Shown here in pieces: positions 51,147 through 60,396 of a DNA stretch of 64,000 bases. The notes below the pieces were generated by a model. The model made no database searches, had not been told where the DNA came from, and saw only the letters and a program-made list of their open reading frames with translations. Each line of letters begins with the position of its first letter. Positions within the stretch are counted from its first letter, which is position 1. Where the stretch lies: contig CANMTR010000007.1 in NCBI GenBank assembly GCA_947500825.1, forward strand, positions 93,556 to 157,555. The letters run 5' to 3'. Source of the DNA: an uncultured Paracoccaceae bacterium (lineage in GTDB: Bacteria; Pseudomonadota; Alphaproteobacteria; Rhodobacterales; Rhodobacteraceae). A program made the position numbers and the translations under genes.

Positions 51147-52229
51147 ATGACAGATCTCATCGGTGTCCTCCCCTCGCAGGGGATCGAGCGACTGATCGAG
51201 AACGGAGCGATTGCGGCCGAGACTGCCGTTGAGACGGCGCAGGTTCAGCCGGCATCGCTCGATCTTCGGCTTGGTAACGTGGCCTATCGCATCCGCGCCT
51301 CGTTCCTGGCGGGCCGGGATCGAAGCGTCGCCGATCGGTTGGAGGACCTGTCGATGCATCGCATCGACCTGCGGTCCGGTGCGGTGCTCGAGAAGGGATG
51401 CGTCTATCTTGTGCCGCTGATGGAGCGGCTGCGGCTGCCGGACGGACTGCGCGCCGTGACGAACGCCAAGAGTTCCACCGGCCGGCTCGACCTGCTGACG
51501 AGGGTCGTCACCGATGGCGGAACGGAGTTCGACAGGATTCCGGCAGGATACGACGGGCCACTCTACGCGGAAATCTGCCCCCGTTCGTTCTCGGTACTCG
51601 TGCGCCCCGGGCAACGGTTGAACCAGGTTCGCTTCCGCGCCGGTTCGGCGGTTCTCGACGATACGGAATTACGCCGCCTCCACGCGGACGAGCGTCTGGT
51701 CGACGGCTCCCCGGTGATCGACGGCGGCCTCGGCTTCTCGGTGGACCTCAAGCCCGCGGATGGGGGCCTCGCCGGCTACCGCGCCAAGCCACATACGGGC
51801 GTCGTGGATCTCGACCGGGTGGGCGCCTATGCGGCCGGCGATTTCTGGGAAGAGCTAAGGCCGCGTGACGGCCGCCTGATCCTGGACCCCGGCGCGTTCT
51901 ACATCCTGGTGAGCCGCGAAGCGGTAACGATTCCGCCGGCCTTTGCCGCCGAGATGGCCCCCTACCTCGCCATGGTGGGAGAGTTTCGCGTCCATTACGC
52001 CGGCTTCTTCGATCCCGGCTTCGGACACGACGGGGCCGGGGGGCGTGGCGCGCGGGGCGTGCTGGAAGTGCGGTGTCACGAGGCACCCTTCGTCATGGAG
52101 CACGGCCAGATCGTCGGCCGCCTGCTCTACGAGCATATGTCGGAAGTGCCCGAGCGCCTCTATGGCCGCGACATCGCATCGAACTATCAGGGTCAGGGCC
52201 TGAAGCTCGCCAAGCATTTCCACGCCTAG
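51147..52229 (+). CDS. dcd: 2'-deoxycytidine 5'-triphosphate deaminase, long form
   Basis: This 360-residue protein resembles the alphaproteobacterial long dCTP deaminase, which makes dUTP for thymidylate synthesis. It begins SQGIERLIENGAI and has VQPASLDLRLG, then the trimer-fold core NAKSSTGRLDLLTRVV and PLYAEICPRSFSVLVRPGQRLNQVRF. The usual enzyme is about 190 residues; the second half (LDPGAFYILVSREAVTIPP) repeats the fold. The gene starts 4 bases after the encoded CCA of tRNA-Pro, so it may be read from the tRNA promoter. Confidence 0.92.
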   Translation: MTDLIGVLPSQGIERLIENGAIAAETAVETAQVQPASLDLRLGNVAYRIRASFLAGRDRSVADRLEDLSMHRIDLRSGAVLEKGCVYLVPLMERLRLPDGLRAVTNAKSSTGRLDLLTRVVTDGGTEFDRIPAGYDGPLYAEICPRSFSVLVRPGQRLNQVRFRAGSAVLDDTELRRLHADERLVDGSPVIDGGLGFSVDLKPADGGLAGYRAKPHTGVVDLDRVGAYAAGDFWEELRPRDGRLILDPGAFYILVSREAVTIPPAFAAEMAPYLAMVGEFRVHYAGFFDPGFGHDGAGGRGARGVLEVRCHEAPFVMEHGQIVGRLLYEHMSEVPERLYGRDIASNYQGQGLKLAKHFHA

Positions 52230-52328
52230 GCACCGGAGCGCGCGAGGGATGGGGATGGTCCTTTATCCCGACGCGGCGTTGCCGTATCCGGATGCCGCGC
52301 TCACGGACCACAGGAAAGGACCGCCGTC

Positions 52329-53546
52329 ATGAAGATCGCCATTCTCGGGGGGGACGGGTTCGTCGGCTGGCCCACGACGCTGCATCTGAGCGCGCAGGGG
52401 CACGAAGTCCACGTGGTCGACAACCTGTCGCGCCGATGGATCGACACGGAACTGGGTGTGCAATCCCTGACGCCGATGGACTCGATCCAGGAGCGCTGCC
52501 GGATCTGGCGAGAGACGTCCGGCCGCACCATCCACTTCCACCTTCTGGATCTGGCCGAGGAATACGAGCGGCTGAAGGCGTGGCTTGCCCAGGAGCGTCC
52601 CGACGCGATCGTCCACCTCGCCGAACAGCGGGCAGCCCCGTACTCGATGAAGACGGACCGCCACAAGGTCTATACCGTCCGCAACAACACCAACGGCACG
52701 CATAACCTGCTCGCCGCGATGGTCGAGACAGGGATAGACGCGCATCTCGTGCATCTGGGCACGATGGGCGTCTACGGCTACTCCTCCGTCGGCGCACCGA
52801 TCCCGGAAGGCTATCTCGACGTTTCCATCGAGACACCGACCGGGCCGAAGGAGCAGGAAATACTTTATCCCACGCGGCCCGGCTCGGTCTATCACATGAC
52901 CAAGTCGCTGGATCAGATCCTCTTCCAGTTCTACGCGCAGAACGACGGACTGCGGATTACCGACCTTCACCAGGGGATCGTCTGGGGCACCCACACGACC
53001 GAGACCCGACTTCACGAGCAACTCGTGAACCGGTTCGATTACGACGGCGACTACGGGACTGTGCTCAACCGGTTCCTGATCCAGGCCGCGATCGGGTATC
53101 CCCTGACGGTCCACGGGACCGGAGGGCAGACGCGGGCCTTCATCCACATCCAGGATTCCGTGCGCTGCATCGAGTTGGCGCTCGGCGATGCGCCGAAGGC
53201 CGGAGACAGGGTGCGCATCTTCAACCAGATGACCGAGACGCATCGCGTCCGCGACCTGGCCGAAATGGTGGCGAAGCTCACCGAGGCCCACGTCGCCTAC
53301 CTTCCCAACCCCCGCAAGGAGGCCGCGGAAAACGAGCTGGTGGTGAAGAACGAGCAGTTCCTGGAATTGGGGCTGGAGCCAACGACCTTGGCGGAAGGCC
53401 TGCTCGAGGAAGTCGTCGAAGTGGCAAGGCGGTTCGCCCACCGGATCGACCGCAGCCGCGTTCCGGCAGTGTCCGCCTGGACCCGCGAACTCGGCGCGAA
53501 GGTCGACCGCGACCCCGAGGGCAAGGCGCTGAGATCCGCCTCCTGA
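52329..53546 (+). CDS. sqdB: UDP-sulfoquinovose synthase
   Basis: This 405-residue NAD-dependent short-chain dehydrogenase-like enzyme makes UDP-sulfoquinovose from UDP-glucose and sulfite for sulfolipid SQDG. The dinucleotide site is ILGGDGFVGWPTTLHL, the catalytic Tyr-Lys is in SVYHMTKSLDQ, and the later GIVWGTHTTET matches SqdB/SQD1. It heads the sqdB-sqdD-sqdC set. Confidence 0.96.
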   Translation: MKIAILGGDGFVGWPTTLHLSAQGHEVHVVDNLSRRWIDTELGVQSLTPMDSIQERCRIWRETSGRTIHFHLLDLAEEYERLKAWLAQERPDAIVHLAEQRAAPYSMKTDRHKVYTVRNNTNGTHNLLAAMVETGIDAHLVHLGTMGVYGYSSVGAPIPEGYLDVSIETPTGPKEQEILYPTRPGSVYHMTKSLDQILFQFYAQNDGLRITDLHQGIVWGTHTTETRLHEQLVNRFDYDGDYGTVLNRFLIQAAIGYPLTVHGTGGQTRAFIHIQDSVRCIELALGDAPKAGDRVRIFNQMTETHRVRDLAEMVAKLTEAHVAYLPNPRKEAAENELVVKNEQFLELGLEPTTLAEGLLEEVVEVARRFAHRIDRSRVPAVSAWTRELGAKVDRDPEGKALRSAS

Positions 53547-53569
53547 GGCGGATATCTCGGATCACCGCC

Positions 53570-54379
53570 ATGCCCACCCGCGCCTACGTCACGCTTGTCA
53601 CCAATGCCGATTTCGCGCGCGGGGCGTTGGCGCTGTTGCACTCCCTTGCCGCGACGGGATCGACGGCCGAGCGGATCGTCATGCACACCGGGGGGGTCGA
53701 CGCCGCAAGCCTATCACCGCTCGAGACAGCCGGCGCGCGCCTGGTGGAAGTGAACCTGCTGCCGACCTCCGAGGCGTTCAACGAGGCCCATGCGCGCGAC
53801 CGGTTGCACGGCGCCGCCCCGTTCACCAAGGGAGAGAAGCCGGCGTTCCACACGCCGCTCGACAACTTCGCCAAGCTCCGCCTATGGCAGCTCGAAGTGG
53901 ACCGCGTGGTGTTCCTGGATGCGGACACGCTCGTGTTGAGAAACATCGACCGCCTCTTCGACTACCCCGAGTTCTGCGCCGCCCCGAACGTCTACGAGAG
54001 CCTGGCGGACTTCCACCGGATGAATTCCGGCGTGTTCACCGCCCGGCCGAACGACGCCACCTTCGACACGATGATGGAACGGCTGGACCGGCCCGGGGCC
54101 TTCTGGCGGCGGACGGATCAGACTTTCCTGCAGGAGGTCTTCCCCCACTGGCACGGCTTGCCGGTGACCATGAACATGCTGCAATACGTGTGGTTCAATC
54201 TCCCCGAGCTCTGGCGCTGGGAGGCCATCCATGTGCTGCACTATCAGTACGAGAAGCCATGGACCCATCCCCACCCGAAGCGGGATGAGCTCGCCCCCCT
54301 GATCGACCTCTGGCATGCCTACGCCGAGGGCCGCGTACCGGACCTGTCTACCTTGGCCGATCCATGCGCATCGCGCTGA
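53570..54379 (+). CDS. sqdD: Glycosyltransferase family 8, SqdD
   Basis: This 269-residue protein resembles SqdD of Rhodobacter sphaeroides, a GT8-like enzyme needed for sulfolipid. DxD is at 117-119 (VFLDADTLVLRN), with the later VTMNMLQYVWFNLPE and HYQYEKPWTHP conserved. It follows sqdB by 23 bases and overlaps sqdC by 16. Confidence 0.93.
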   Translation: MPTRAYVTLVTNADFARGALALLHSLAATGSTAERIVMHTGGVDAASLSPLETAGARLVEVNLLPTSEAFNEAHARDRLHGAAPFTKGEKPAFHTPLDNFAKLRLWQLEVDRVVFLDADTLVLRNIDRLFDYPEFCAAPNVYESLADFHRMNSGVFTARPNDATFDTMMERLDRPGAFWRRTDQTFLQEVFPHWHGLPVTMNMLQYVWFNLPELWRWEAIHVLHYQYEKPWTHPHPKRDELAPLIDLWHAYAEGRVPDLSTLADPCASR

Positions 54380-55230
54380 CCGGGGCCACCGGCCTTGCGG
54401 GCCATCCCATCGCCCTAGGGCTGTCAGCGTCCGGCCACCACGTCGTTACATTAGGCAGGCGGCCGTCCGCGCTGGGTTTGCCTCATCTGACCTGGCAGTT
54501 GGGAGAGACCCCGGATCTCTCGGGCATCGACGCCGTGGTCCATGCAGCGTTCTCCCACGTGCCCGGGCGATATCGCGGCGGAGAGGGCGACGATCCGGAC
54601 GGGTTCCTGACAGCGAACCGGGACGGGTCGCTGCGCATCGTCGAGGAGGCAGCGGGGCGCCCGATCCTCTTTCTGTCGAGCCGGGCGGTCTACGGCACCC
54701 CAGCCCCTGGTACGCGGCTGTCGGAGGACAGGCCGACGCGGCCGGACACGCTTTACGGGCGAATGAAGCTGGAAGTGGAGGAGGCGGTTGCCGCGGCGGG
54801 CGGTGCCAGCCTGCGGGCGACGGGACTCTACGGCCCGGCCCCGCCCGGCAGGGCACACAAGTGGCATGAACTCTTCGCGGATTTCGCCGCCCGCCGACCA
54901 TGCACGCCACGGGTCGGCACCGAAGTGCACGGAGCGGATCTGGCATCGGCCGTCGAGACGATCCTGTCCGGTTGGCCGACCCCCTACCATACCTACAACG
55001 TCTCGGACATCGTGCTCGACCGACGCGACCTCCTGAGGCTTTACGGGCGGATCTCCGGGATCGGCGGCCATTTGCCCGCGCGATCAGACGCGGGAGCGGT
55101 CCGGGAGATGGAAACGGACAGGCTGCGCGCCCTGGGGTGGCGACCGCGGGGGCACTCGGGCGTGGAGGAAACCTTGCACCAGATCGTCGCCGCTCAGGAT
55201 CCGTCGCCTTCTTCGAACAGCTCTTCCTGA
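54364..55230 (+). CDS. sqdC: NAD-dependent epimerase/dehydratase, SqdC
   Basis: This 288-residue SDR protein starts IALTGATGLAGHPIALGLSASGH and has the Tyr-Lys motif region TLYGRMKLEVE. It sits in the order sqdB-sqdD-sqdC known from Rhodobacter sphaeroides, where SqdC takes part in SQDG synthesis. The 3' end overlaps scpB on the opposite strand by 37 bases. Confidence 0.88.
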   Translation: MRIALTGATGLAGHPIALGLSASGHHVVTLGRRPSALGLPHLTWQLGETPDLSGIDAVVHAAFSHVPGRYRGGEGDDPDGFLTANRDGSLRIVEEAAGRPILFLSSRAVYGTPAPGTRLSEDRPTRPDTLYGRMKLEVEEAVAAAGGASLRATGLYGPAPPGRAHKWHELFADFAARRPCTPRVGTEVHGADLASAVETILSGWPTPYHTYNVSDIVLDRRDLLRLYGRISGIGGHLPARSDAGAVREMETDRLRALGWRPRGHSGVEETLHQIVAAQDPSPSSNSSS

Positions 55231-55832
55231 GGCTCGTCGACCGCTTCCTCGGAGGCGCGGTCCGGGGGCGGGCGACTTTCGAGCAGTCCGGCGGCGCGCA
55301 GGTCCTTGAGGCCAGGCAGGTCGCGCGCGCTCTCGAGGCCGAAATGGTCCAGGAATTCTTGCGTGACGACGAAGGTGACGGGACGGCCGGGCGACTGGCG
55401 GCGGCGGCCGAACCGGATCCATTCCAGTTCCAAGAGCTGGTCGAGCGTGCCGCGGCCCACGGCGACGCCTCGGATCTCCTCGATCTCGGCCCGGGTACAG
55501 GGTTGATGGTAGGCGACGATGGCCAGCGTCTCGGTCGCGGCCCTGGACAGGCGCCGGGTTTCCACCGTCTCGCGGGCCATCAGAAAGCCGAGGTCGGCGG
55601 CCGTGCGGATCGCCCAGGCATCCCCCACCCGAACGACCTCGACCCCCCTGCCCGCGTAGCGTTCGCGCAGGGCCTCGAGCGCGGCCGGCGCGTCGCAACC
55701 ATGCGGCATTCGCGCATGGAGATCGGCGACGGTGACCGGAGCCGCGGAGGCGAAAAGGATGGCCTCGACCATGCGCTCCTGCTCGCCCGCCGCAGGCGCG
55801 TCGAAAAGCGGCCTTTCGCGCGGATCAGTCAT
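55194..55832 (-). CDS. scpB: Segregation and condensation protein B
   Basis: This 212-residue winged-helix protein is part of the SMC-ScpAB condensin. It contains MVEAILFASAAPVTVADL and the long second winged helix ATETLAIVAYHQPCTRAEIEEIRGV. The C-terminus is acidic and probably disordered. It starts 8 bases inside the scpA end. Confidence 0.93.
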   Translation of the reverse strand: MTDPRERPLFDAPAAGEQERMVEAILFASAAPVTVADLHARMPHGCDAPAALEALRERYAGRGVEVVRVGDAWAIRTAADLGFLMARETVETRRLSRAATETLAIVAYHQPCTRAEIEEIRGVAVGRGTLDQLLELEWIRFGRRRQSPGRPVTFVVTQEFLDHFGLESARDLPGLKDLRAAGLLESRPPPDRASEEAVDEPQEELFEEGDGS

Positions 55833-56607
55833 CGCGGCGGCGAACCTCGATGGGCGAGAACGTCTCATCCTGCCTGATCTCGATCCGTCCGGCCTTCACT
55901 AGTTCGAGCGAGGCGGCGAAATGACTGGCAGTGGCCGAGCGGCGCATGACGGCATCCCGTCGCCAACCGTCGGGCATCCAGGAGGACAGGTCCGTCCAGC
56001 TGCCCGCAAAACCGAGGAGATCCCGCATTCTCTCGAGCGCCTCTTCCATCGTCATCACACGGTCGCGATCCATCGTGTAGGGGCGAAACTCGTCGCGCGT
56101 TCGAAGACGGGAATAGGCCTGCATGAGCTCCATGAGGCCGGCGGTGTAGCGCACATGCCGCTTGCGCTCGATCTGCTCGGGCACGCCACGGACGAAAAAG
56201 TCGCGCCCCTTACGGTCGCGCCCCATCAGGCGGGCCGCGGCATCGCGCATCGCCTCCAGGCGTTCGAGCTGAAAGGCCAAGTGCGCGGCGAGGTCCTCGC
56301 CCGAAGGCCCTTCCTCGCCCGGATCGGGTGGCAGGAGCAGGCGTGATTTGAGGAAGGCCAGCCACGCCGCCATGACCAGGTAGTCGGCGGCCAGTTCGAT
56401 CCGCAGGATCTTGGCGCGCTCGACGAAGTCCAGATATTGCCGTGCGAGGGCCAGGACCGAGATCTGACGCAAGTCGACCTTCTGCGTACGGGCAAATGTG
56501 AGGAGCAGGTCGAGCGGCCCCTCGAACCCGTCCACATCGACGATCAGGGCCTCCTCCGCGACGGCCCCTACGGGCGCCCCGGCATCCGAACCTGCCATTT
56601 CAGCCAT
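55825..56607 (-). CDS. scpA: Segregation and condensation protein A
   Basis: This 260-residue kleisin links SMC heads in condensin. The kleisin start FEGPLDLLLTFARTQKVDLRQISVLALARQYL is clear, and the later AADYLVMAAWLAFLKSRLLLP is typical. The ATG at 56607 overlaps the nagZ stop by 8 bases. Confidence 0.94.
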   Translation of the reverse strand: MAEMAGSDAGAPVGAVAEEALIVDVDGFEGPLDLLLTFARTQKVDLRQISVLALARQYLDFVERAKILRIELAADYLVMAAWLAFLKSRLLLPPDPGEEGPSGEDLAAHLAFQLERLEAMRDAAARLMGRDRKGRDFFVRGVPEQIERKRHVRYTAGLMELMQAYSRLRTRDEFRPYTMDRDRVMTMEEALERMRDLLGFAGSWTDLSSWMPDGWRRDAVMRRSATASHFAASLELVKAGRIEIRQDETFSPIEVRRRDD

Positions 56608-57595
56608 GAGCGACGCCCACCGCGAGGGAGGCAAGCTCCGCGTCGAGCGCCGCGACGTCGCATCCGTCGAGCAGCGCACGACGCTCGATCGCGCGATCGG
56701 CGCGGCGCTGCGCTTGCGGGCCCATGTCGCCGCTGGCCGCGATGCATTGCTCCATCTCGGCGCGGTCACCGTTGCAGTGCAGGACCACGTCGCAACCTGC
56801 CTCTATGGCAAGGGCGGTCCGGTCCGCGATGGTTCCGCCCAGCGCCTCCATCGAGATGTCATCGGTCATCAGCAGGCCGTCGAACCCGATCTCTTCACGC
56901 ACAAGCCGGATCAGGGCCGGATCCTGCGTTGCGGGATGCTTTCCCAAGGCGGGAAAGCAGATATGCGCCGTCATCCCGAGCGGAAGGTCCCGCAGGGCGC
57001 GGAAGGGAGCGAAATCGTCTTCGAGCGCGGTGCGGTCCGCGTCGACCACGGGCAAGTCGCGATGACTGTCGACCCGCGCGCGACCGTGACCGGGAATATG
57101 CTTGATGACCGGCAGGACCCCGCCCGCGAGGAGGCCTTCGGCCACGGCTCTCGCCCGGTCCGCGACCGAACCGGGGTCGGTGCCGTGGCAACGGTTCGCG
57201 AGGAAGGGATGCGTTTCCGGCCTAGCCACGTCGGCGGTCGGCGCGCAGTTCACGTCGATGCCGACGGCGCGGAGCTCCTCCGCTTGCAGGCGTGCGCGTA
57301 GCCACATGGCACGGATAGGATCGGAGGCGGCGAGCACGTGGTCGAGAGGCGCGGGCCAGTCACGCCAGTGGGGCGGACGGAGGCGTTGCACGCGCCCCCC
57401 TTCCTGATCGACCAGGATCGGGGCATCGCGACCGACCGCCTCCCGCAACCGTCCCGTCAAGCGTTGCAGCTGGTCCGGGTCCTCGACATTGCGGCCGAAG
57501 AGGATGAAGCCCCACGGATCGGCGGCGGCGAAGAACGCCGCCTCGCCGTGCGACAGGTCCGGCCCGGCGCAGCCGAGGATGCATGCCCGGGTCAC
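56600..57595 (-). CDS. nagZ: Beta-N-acetylhexosaminidase NagZ
   Basis: This 331-residue GH3 enzyme removes GlcNAc from anhydromuropeptides in cell-wall recycling. The catalytic His motif is KHIPGHGRARVDSH (usually KHFPGHG), and the nucleophile Asp is in FDGLLMTDDISMEALGG. The GTG at 57595 overlaps the SPOR-gene stop as GTGA, so the two are coupled. A TTG at 57616 is the other possible start. Confidence 0.93.
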   Translation of the reverse strand: MTRACILGCAGPDLSHGEAAFFAAADPWGFILFGRNVEDPDQLQRLTGRLREAVGRDAPILVDQEGGRVQRLRPPHWRDWPAPLDHVLAASDPIRAMWLRARLQAEELRAVGIDVNCAPTADVARPETHPFLANRCHGTDPGSVADRARAVAEGLLAGGVLPVIKHIPGHGRARVDSHRDLPVVDADRTALEDDFAPFRALRDLPLGMTAHICFPALGKHPATQDPALIRLVREEIGFDGLLMTDDISMEALGGTIADRTALAIEAGCDVVLHCNGDRAEMEQCIAASGDMGPQAQRRADRAIERRALLDGCDVAALDAELASLAVGVAHG

Positions 57596-58530
57596 CGTAC
57601 CTCGACGGGGATGCAATCGGCTCGCCCGGCCAGAAGGGCCGAGCAGAAATCCTGAGCGGCCGCGCCATTCTCGAACCCTTCGGCCCGCAGGCGATAGAAG
57701 GCCTGCCCGCCCGATGTCGCCTCCTGCACCACCATGCGCTTGCCGGCGAAGGCCCTGGCGAAGCGTTCGCCCACGTCGCGCCAGTGCTCGCGCGCCACCT
57801 CGGGGCTTTCGAACGCTCCAAGCTGGACCAGACGCGTCCCTTCGGAAAGCGCCTCGACCGAGACCTCGCCAGCCCCGATGGAGCCGTCATCGGCTGGAGC
57901 AGCACCCGAGGCCACGTCCGCGGGGGCGTCCTCCGGTCGGGGGGTGGGACGGGGCGTGGCGATCTCGGGATCGACGACCGGCTCGCCACCGTTCCCGCCA
58001 AGCGCGGCCATCGCCTCGGCTACGGCGAGATCGGTGGCCTGGGATTCCTCTTCGACGGTTTCGGGCGTCTCGATCACGGCCACGTCGGGGACGGCCTCCG
58101 TCGGCTCTTCCATGATCGGATCCGGGATGGAAGCACCCTCCCCGGCCCCGGCGATGTCGTCGGTGGTCCCCGTGGACGGCAGCTCGCCCATGGGAACATC
58201 CTCGGAGGACAGGGGCTGCGGGTCGGGGGCGAGGGCGACCTCTTCCGCGGCGTCGCTGGCCGTTCCGCCCGCGGCAATCTCGTTGACCTGGAGGCCCTGG
58301 TGTGGGGCCTGCATTCCACCCGAATCCTCGGGCTGGGTGCGGAACGCGCCGTCTATGGCCTCGATCACCGGAATGCCGGTCACGTCGCGCACCATGAGCT
58401 TGTAGCCCCAGATGCCCATGCCGATGACCAGGGCCGTGGACACTGCGGCGCCGGTGAGGTTCACGAGTCGCCGGGTCGTAGCACCGCGGGACTCCTCCAT
58501 CGGCGCGTCGTCGTATACGAAGTCTGCCAT
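57592..58530 (-). CDS. SPOR domain membrane protein
   Basis: This 312-residue protein has a cytoplasmic N-terminus, one membrane helix (about 25-45), a long low-complexity acidic Pro/Glu linker and a C-terminal SPOR domain (about 232-312: RLVQLGAFESPEVAREHW, FYRLRAEGF, CSALLAGRADCIPV). SPOR domains bind denuded peptidoglycan at septa. The argS-SPOR-nagZ-scpA-scpB order recurs in Rhodobacterales. Confidence 0.9.
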   Translation of the reverse strand: MADFVYDDAPMEESRGATTRRLVNLTGAAVSTALVIGMGIWGYKLMVRDVTGIPVIEAIDGAFRTQPEDSGGMQAPHQGLQVNEIAAGGTASDAAEEVALAPDPQPLSSEDVPMGELPSTGTTDDIAGAGEGASIPDPIMEEPTEAVPDVAVIETPETVEEESQATDLAVAEAMAALGGNGGEPVVDPEIATPRPTPRPEDAPADVASGAAPADDGSIGAGEVSVEALSEGTRLVQLGAFESPEVAREHWRDVGERFARAFAGKRMVVQEATSGGQAFYRLRAEGFENGAAAQDFCSALLAGRADCIPVEVR

Positions 58531-58611
58531 TTCCGCCTCTCGCCAACGGACGCATCAGCGCCCGCCTACTGTCATCTTGCCGCCTCTTCCCCCGTCCCGG
58601 CGCCGTTACGG

Positions 58612-60330
58612 TCAGCGCATCTCTTCGGCGGGGGTTACACCGAGGATACCCAATCCAGACGAAATCACAACGGCCACGGCCAGAGGCAGAGACAGCTTGC
58701 CGGCGGTGGCCTGCGCATCCCCCTCCTGCAGAAAGCGCAGAGAGGCGTCGTCGTTGCCCCGGTTCCAGAGCGCGTGGAAGGATTGCGCGAGGTCGTAGAG
58801 GTAGAAGGCCACCCGGTGCGGCTCGTGGGCACGCGCGGCGATCTCCACCAGGCGGGGCCATTCGGCAAGCTTGCGCGCGACGTCGATTTCGGCGGGGTCA
58901 GCGAGGTTGGGCGCGCCCGGCTCGACCCCCAGATCGGCGGCCTTGCGCATGACCGAACGCACACGGGCATGGGCGTACTGGACGTAGAAGACGGGATTGT
59001 CCTTGGATTGCTCGACAGCCTTGTCGAAGTCGAAATCGAGAGGCGCGTCGTTCTTGCGCGTCAGCATCATGAAGCGCGTCACGTCCGGCCCCACCTGGTC
59101 GACCACGTCTCGCAGGGTAATGAAGTTACCGGTCCGCTTGCCCATCCGGAACGGTTGCCCGTCCTTGGTGAGCTTCACCAGCTGGCACAGCTTCACGTCA
59201 AGCGGCACCCGCGCGTTCGACAGCGCGGAAACGGCGGCCTTCATCCGCTTGACGTATCCGCCATGATCCGCGCCGAGAACGTCGATCAGTTGGTCGAATC
59301 CCCGATCGATCTTGTCGTAGTGATAGGCGATATCGGGAGCGAAATAGGTCCAGGAGCCGTCCGACTTCATGATCGGCCGGTCGACGTCGTCGCCGTGCTC
59401 GGTTGAGCGGAACAGCGTCTGCTCGCGCGGCTCCCAGTCGGACGGAAGCTTGCCCTTGGGCGGCTCCAGCGTTCCCTTGTAGATGAGGTCTTGAGCGCGA
59501 AGACGCTCGATGGCCGTCTCGATCCGTCCGGTGCCGTAGAGCGACTTCTCCGAGTAGAACATGTCCATCTTGACCCCGAGGATGCGCAGATCCTCGCGGA
59601 TAAGATCCATCATCGCATCGGTCGCGAAGACGCGTACCTTCTCGAGCCAGACATCCTCGGGTTGGTCGACATAGGCCTCGCCGACCTCGTCCTTCAGTGA
59701 CTCGCCGACGGCGATGAGGTAGTCGCCCGGGTAGGTTCCGTCGGCGAACTCGACCTCGCGTCCGTGCGCCTGAAGATACCGCAGATAGACGGAGCGTGCC
59801 AAGACGTCGACCTGGGCACCCCCGTCGTTGATGTAGTATTCCCGCGTCACCGCGTGGCCGGTGAAATCCAGAAGGCTCGCCAGCGCGTCGCCGAAGACTG
59901 CCCCCCGCACATGGCCCACGTGGAGCGGCCCCGTCGGATTGGCCGAGACGTATTCGACGTTCACCCGCTCGCCGCCACCGATCTCGGAACGCCCGAATGC
60001 CTTCTCGGCCCGGACATGCTCGACGAGCCCGGCCCAGAGCGACGGCGCAAGCCGCAGGTTGAGAAATCCCGGCCCCGCGACCGTGGCACTATCGACCTCG
60101 GGGACGGAGTCGAGACGCCGAGCGAGTGCATCGGCGATGTCGCGCGGCTTGCGGCCGGCCGGCTTGGCGAGCACCATGGCCGCGTTGGTGGCCATGTCGC
60201 CGTGCGCGGGATCGCGAGGCGGCTCGACGGAGACGTTGGACGTATCGAGGCCAGCGGGGATCTCGCCCGCGGCCTCGAGGTCCGCCAGCGCCGCCAGGAC
60301 CCGGTCCCGCATGTCGGAGAAGAGGTTCAT
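58612..60330 (-). CDS. argS: Arginine--tRNA ligase
   Basis: This 572-residue class I synthetase charges tRNA-Arg. The HIGH-type motif is HVGH at 137-140 ([15 protein letters not shown]), and the signature of Arg[15 protein letters not shown], is present. The KMSKS-like loop is the [11 protein letters not shown] segment. It lies upstream of the SPOR/nagZ/scp genes. Confidence 0.96.
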   Translation of the reverse strand: MNLFSDMRDRVLAALADLEAAGEIPAGLDTSNVSVEPPRDPAHGDMATNAAMVLAKPAGRKPRDIADALARRLDSVPEVDSATVAGPGFLNLRLAPSLWAGLVEHVRAEKAFGRSEIGGGERVNVEYVSANPTGPLHVGHVRGAVFGDALASLLDFTGHAVTREYYINDGGAQVDVLARSVYLRYLQAHGREVEFADGTYPGDYLIAVGESLKDEVGEAYVDQPEDVWLEKVRVFATDAMMDLIREDLRILGVKMDMFYSEKSLYGTGRIETAIERLRAQDLIYKGTLEPPKGKLPSDWEPREQTLFRSTEHGDDVDRPIMKSDGSWTYFAPDIAYHYDKIDRGFDQLIDVLGADHGGYVKRMKAAVSALSNARVPLDVKLCQLVKLTKDGQPFRMGKRTGNFITLRDVVDQVGPDVTRFMMLTRKNDAPLDFDFDKAVEQSKDNPVFYVQYAHARVRSVMRKAADLGVEPGAPNLADPAEIDVARKLAEWPRLVEIAARAHEPHRVAFYLYDLAQSFHALWNRGNDDASLRFLQEGDAQATAGKLSLPLAVAVVISSGLGILGVTPAEEMR

Positions 60331-60396
60331 CGCCCACCGCCAGTATCAAGGATACCGGGCGGTCTAGTCTCCCGCCGCTGGCCCGTCAACGCGTCC

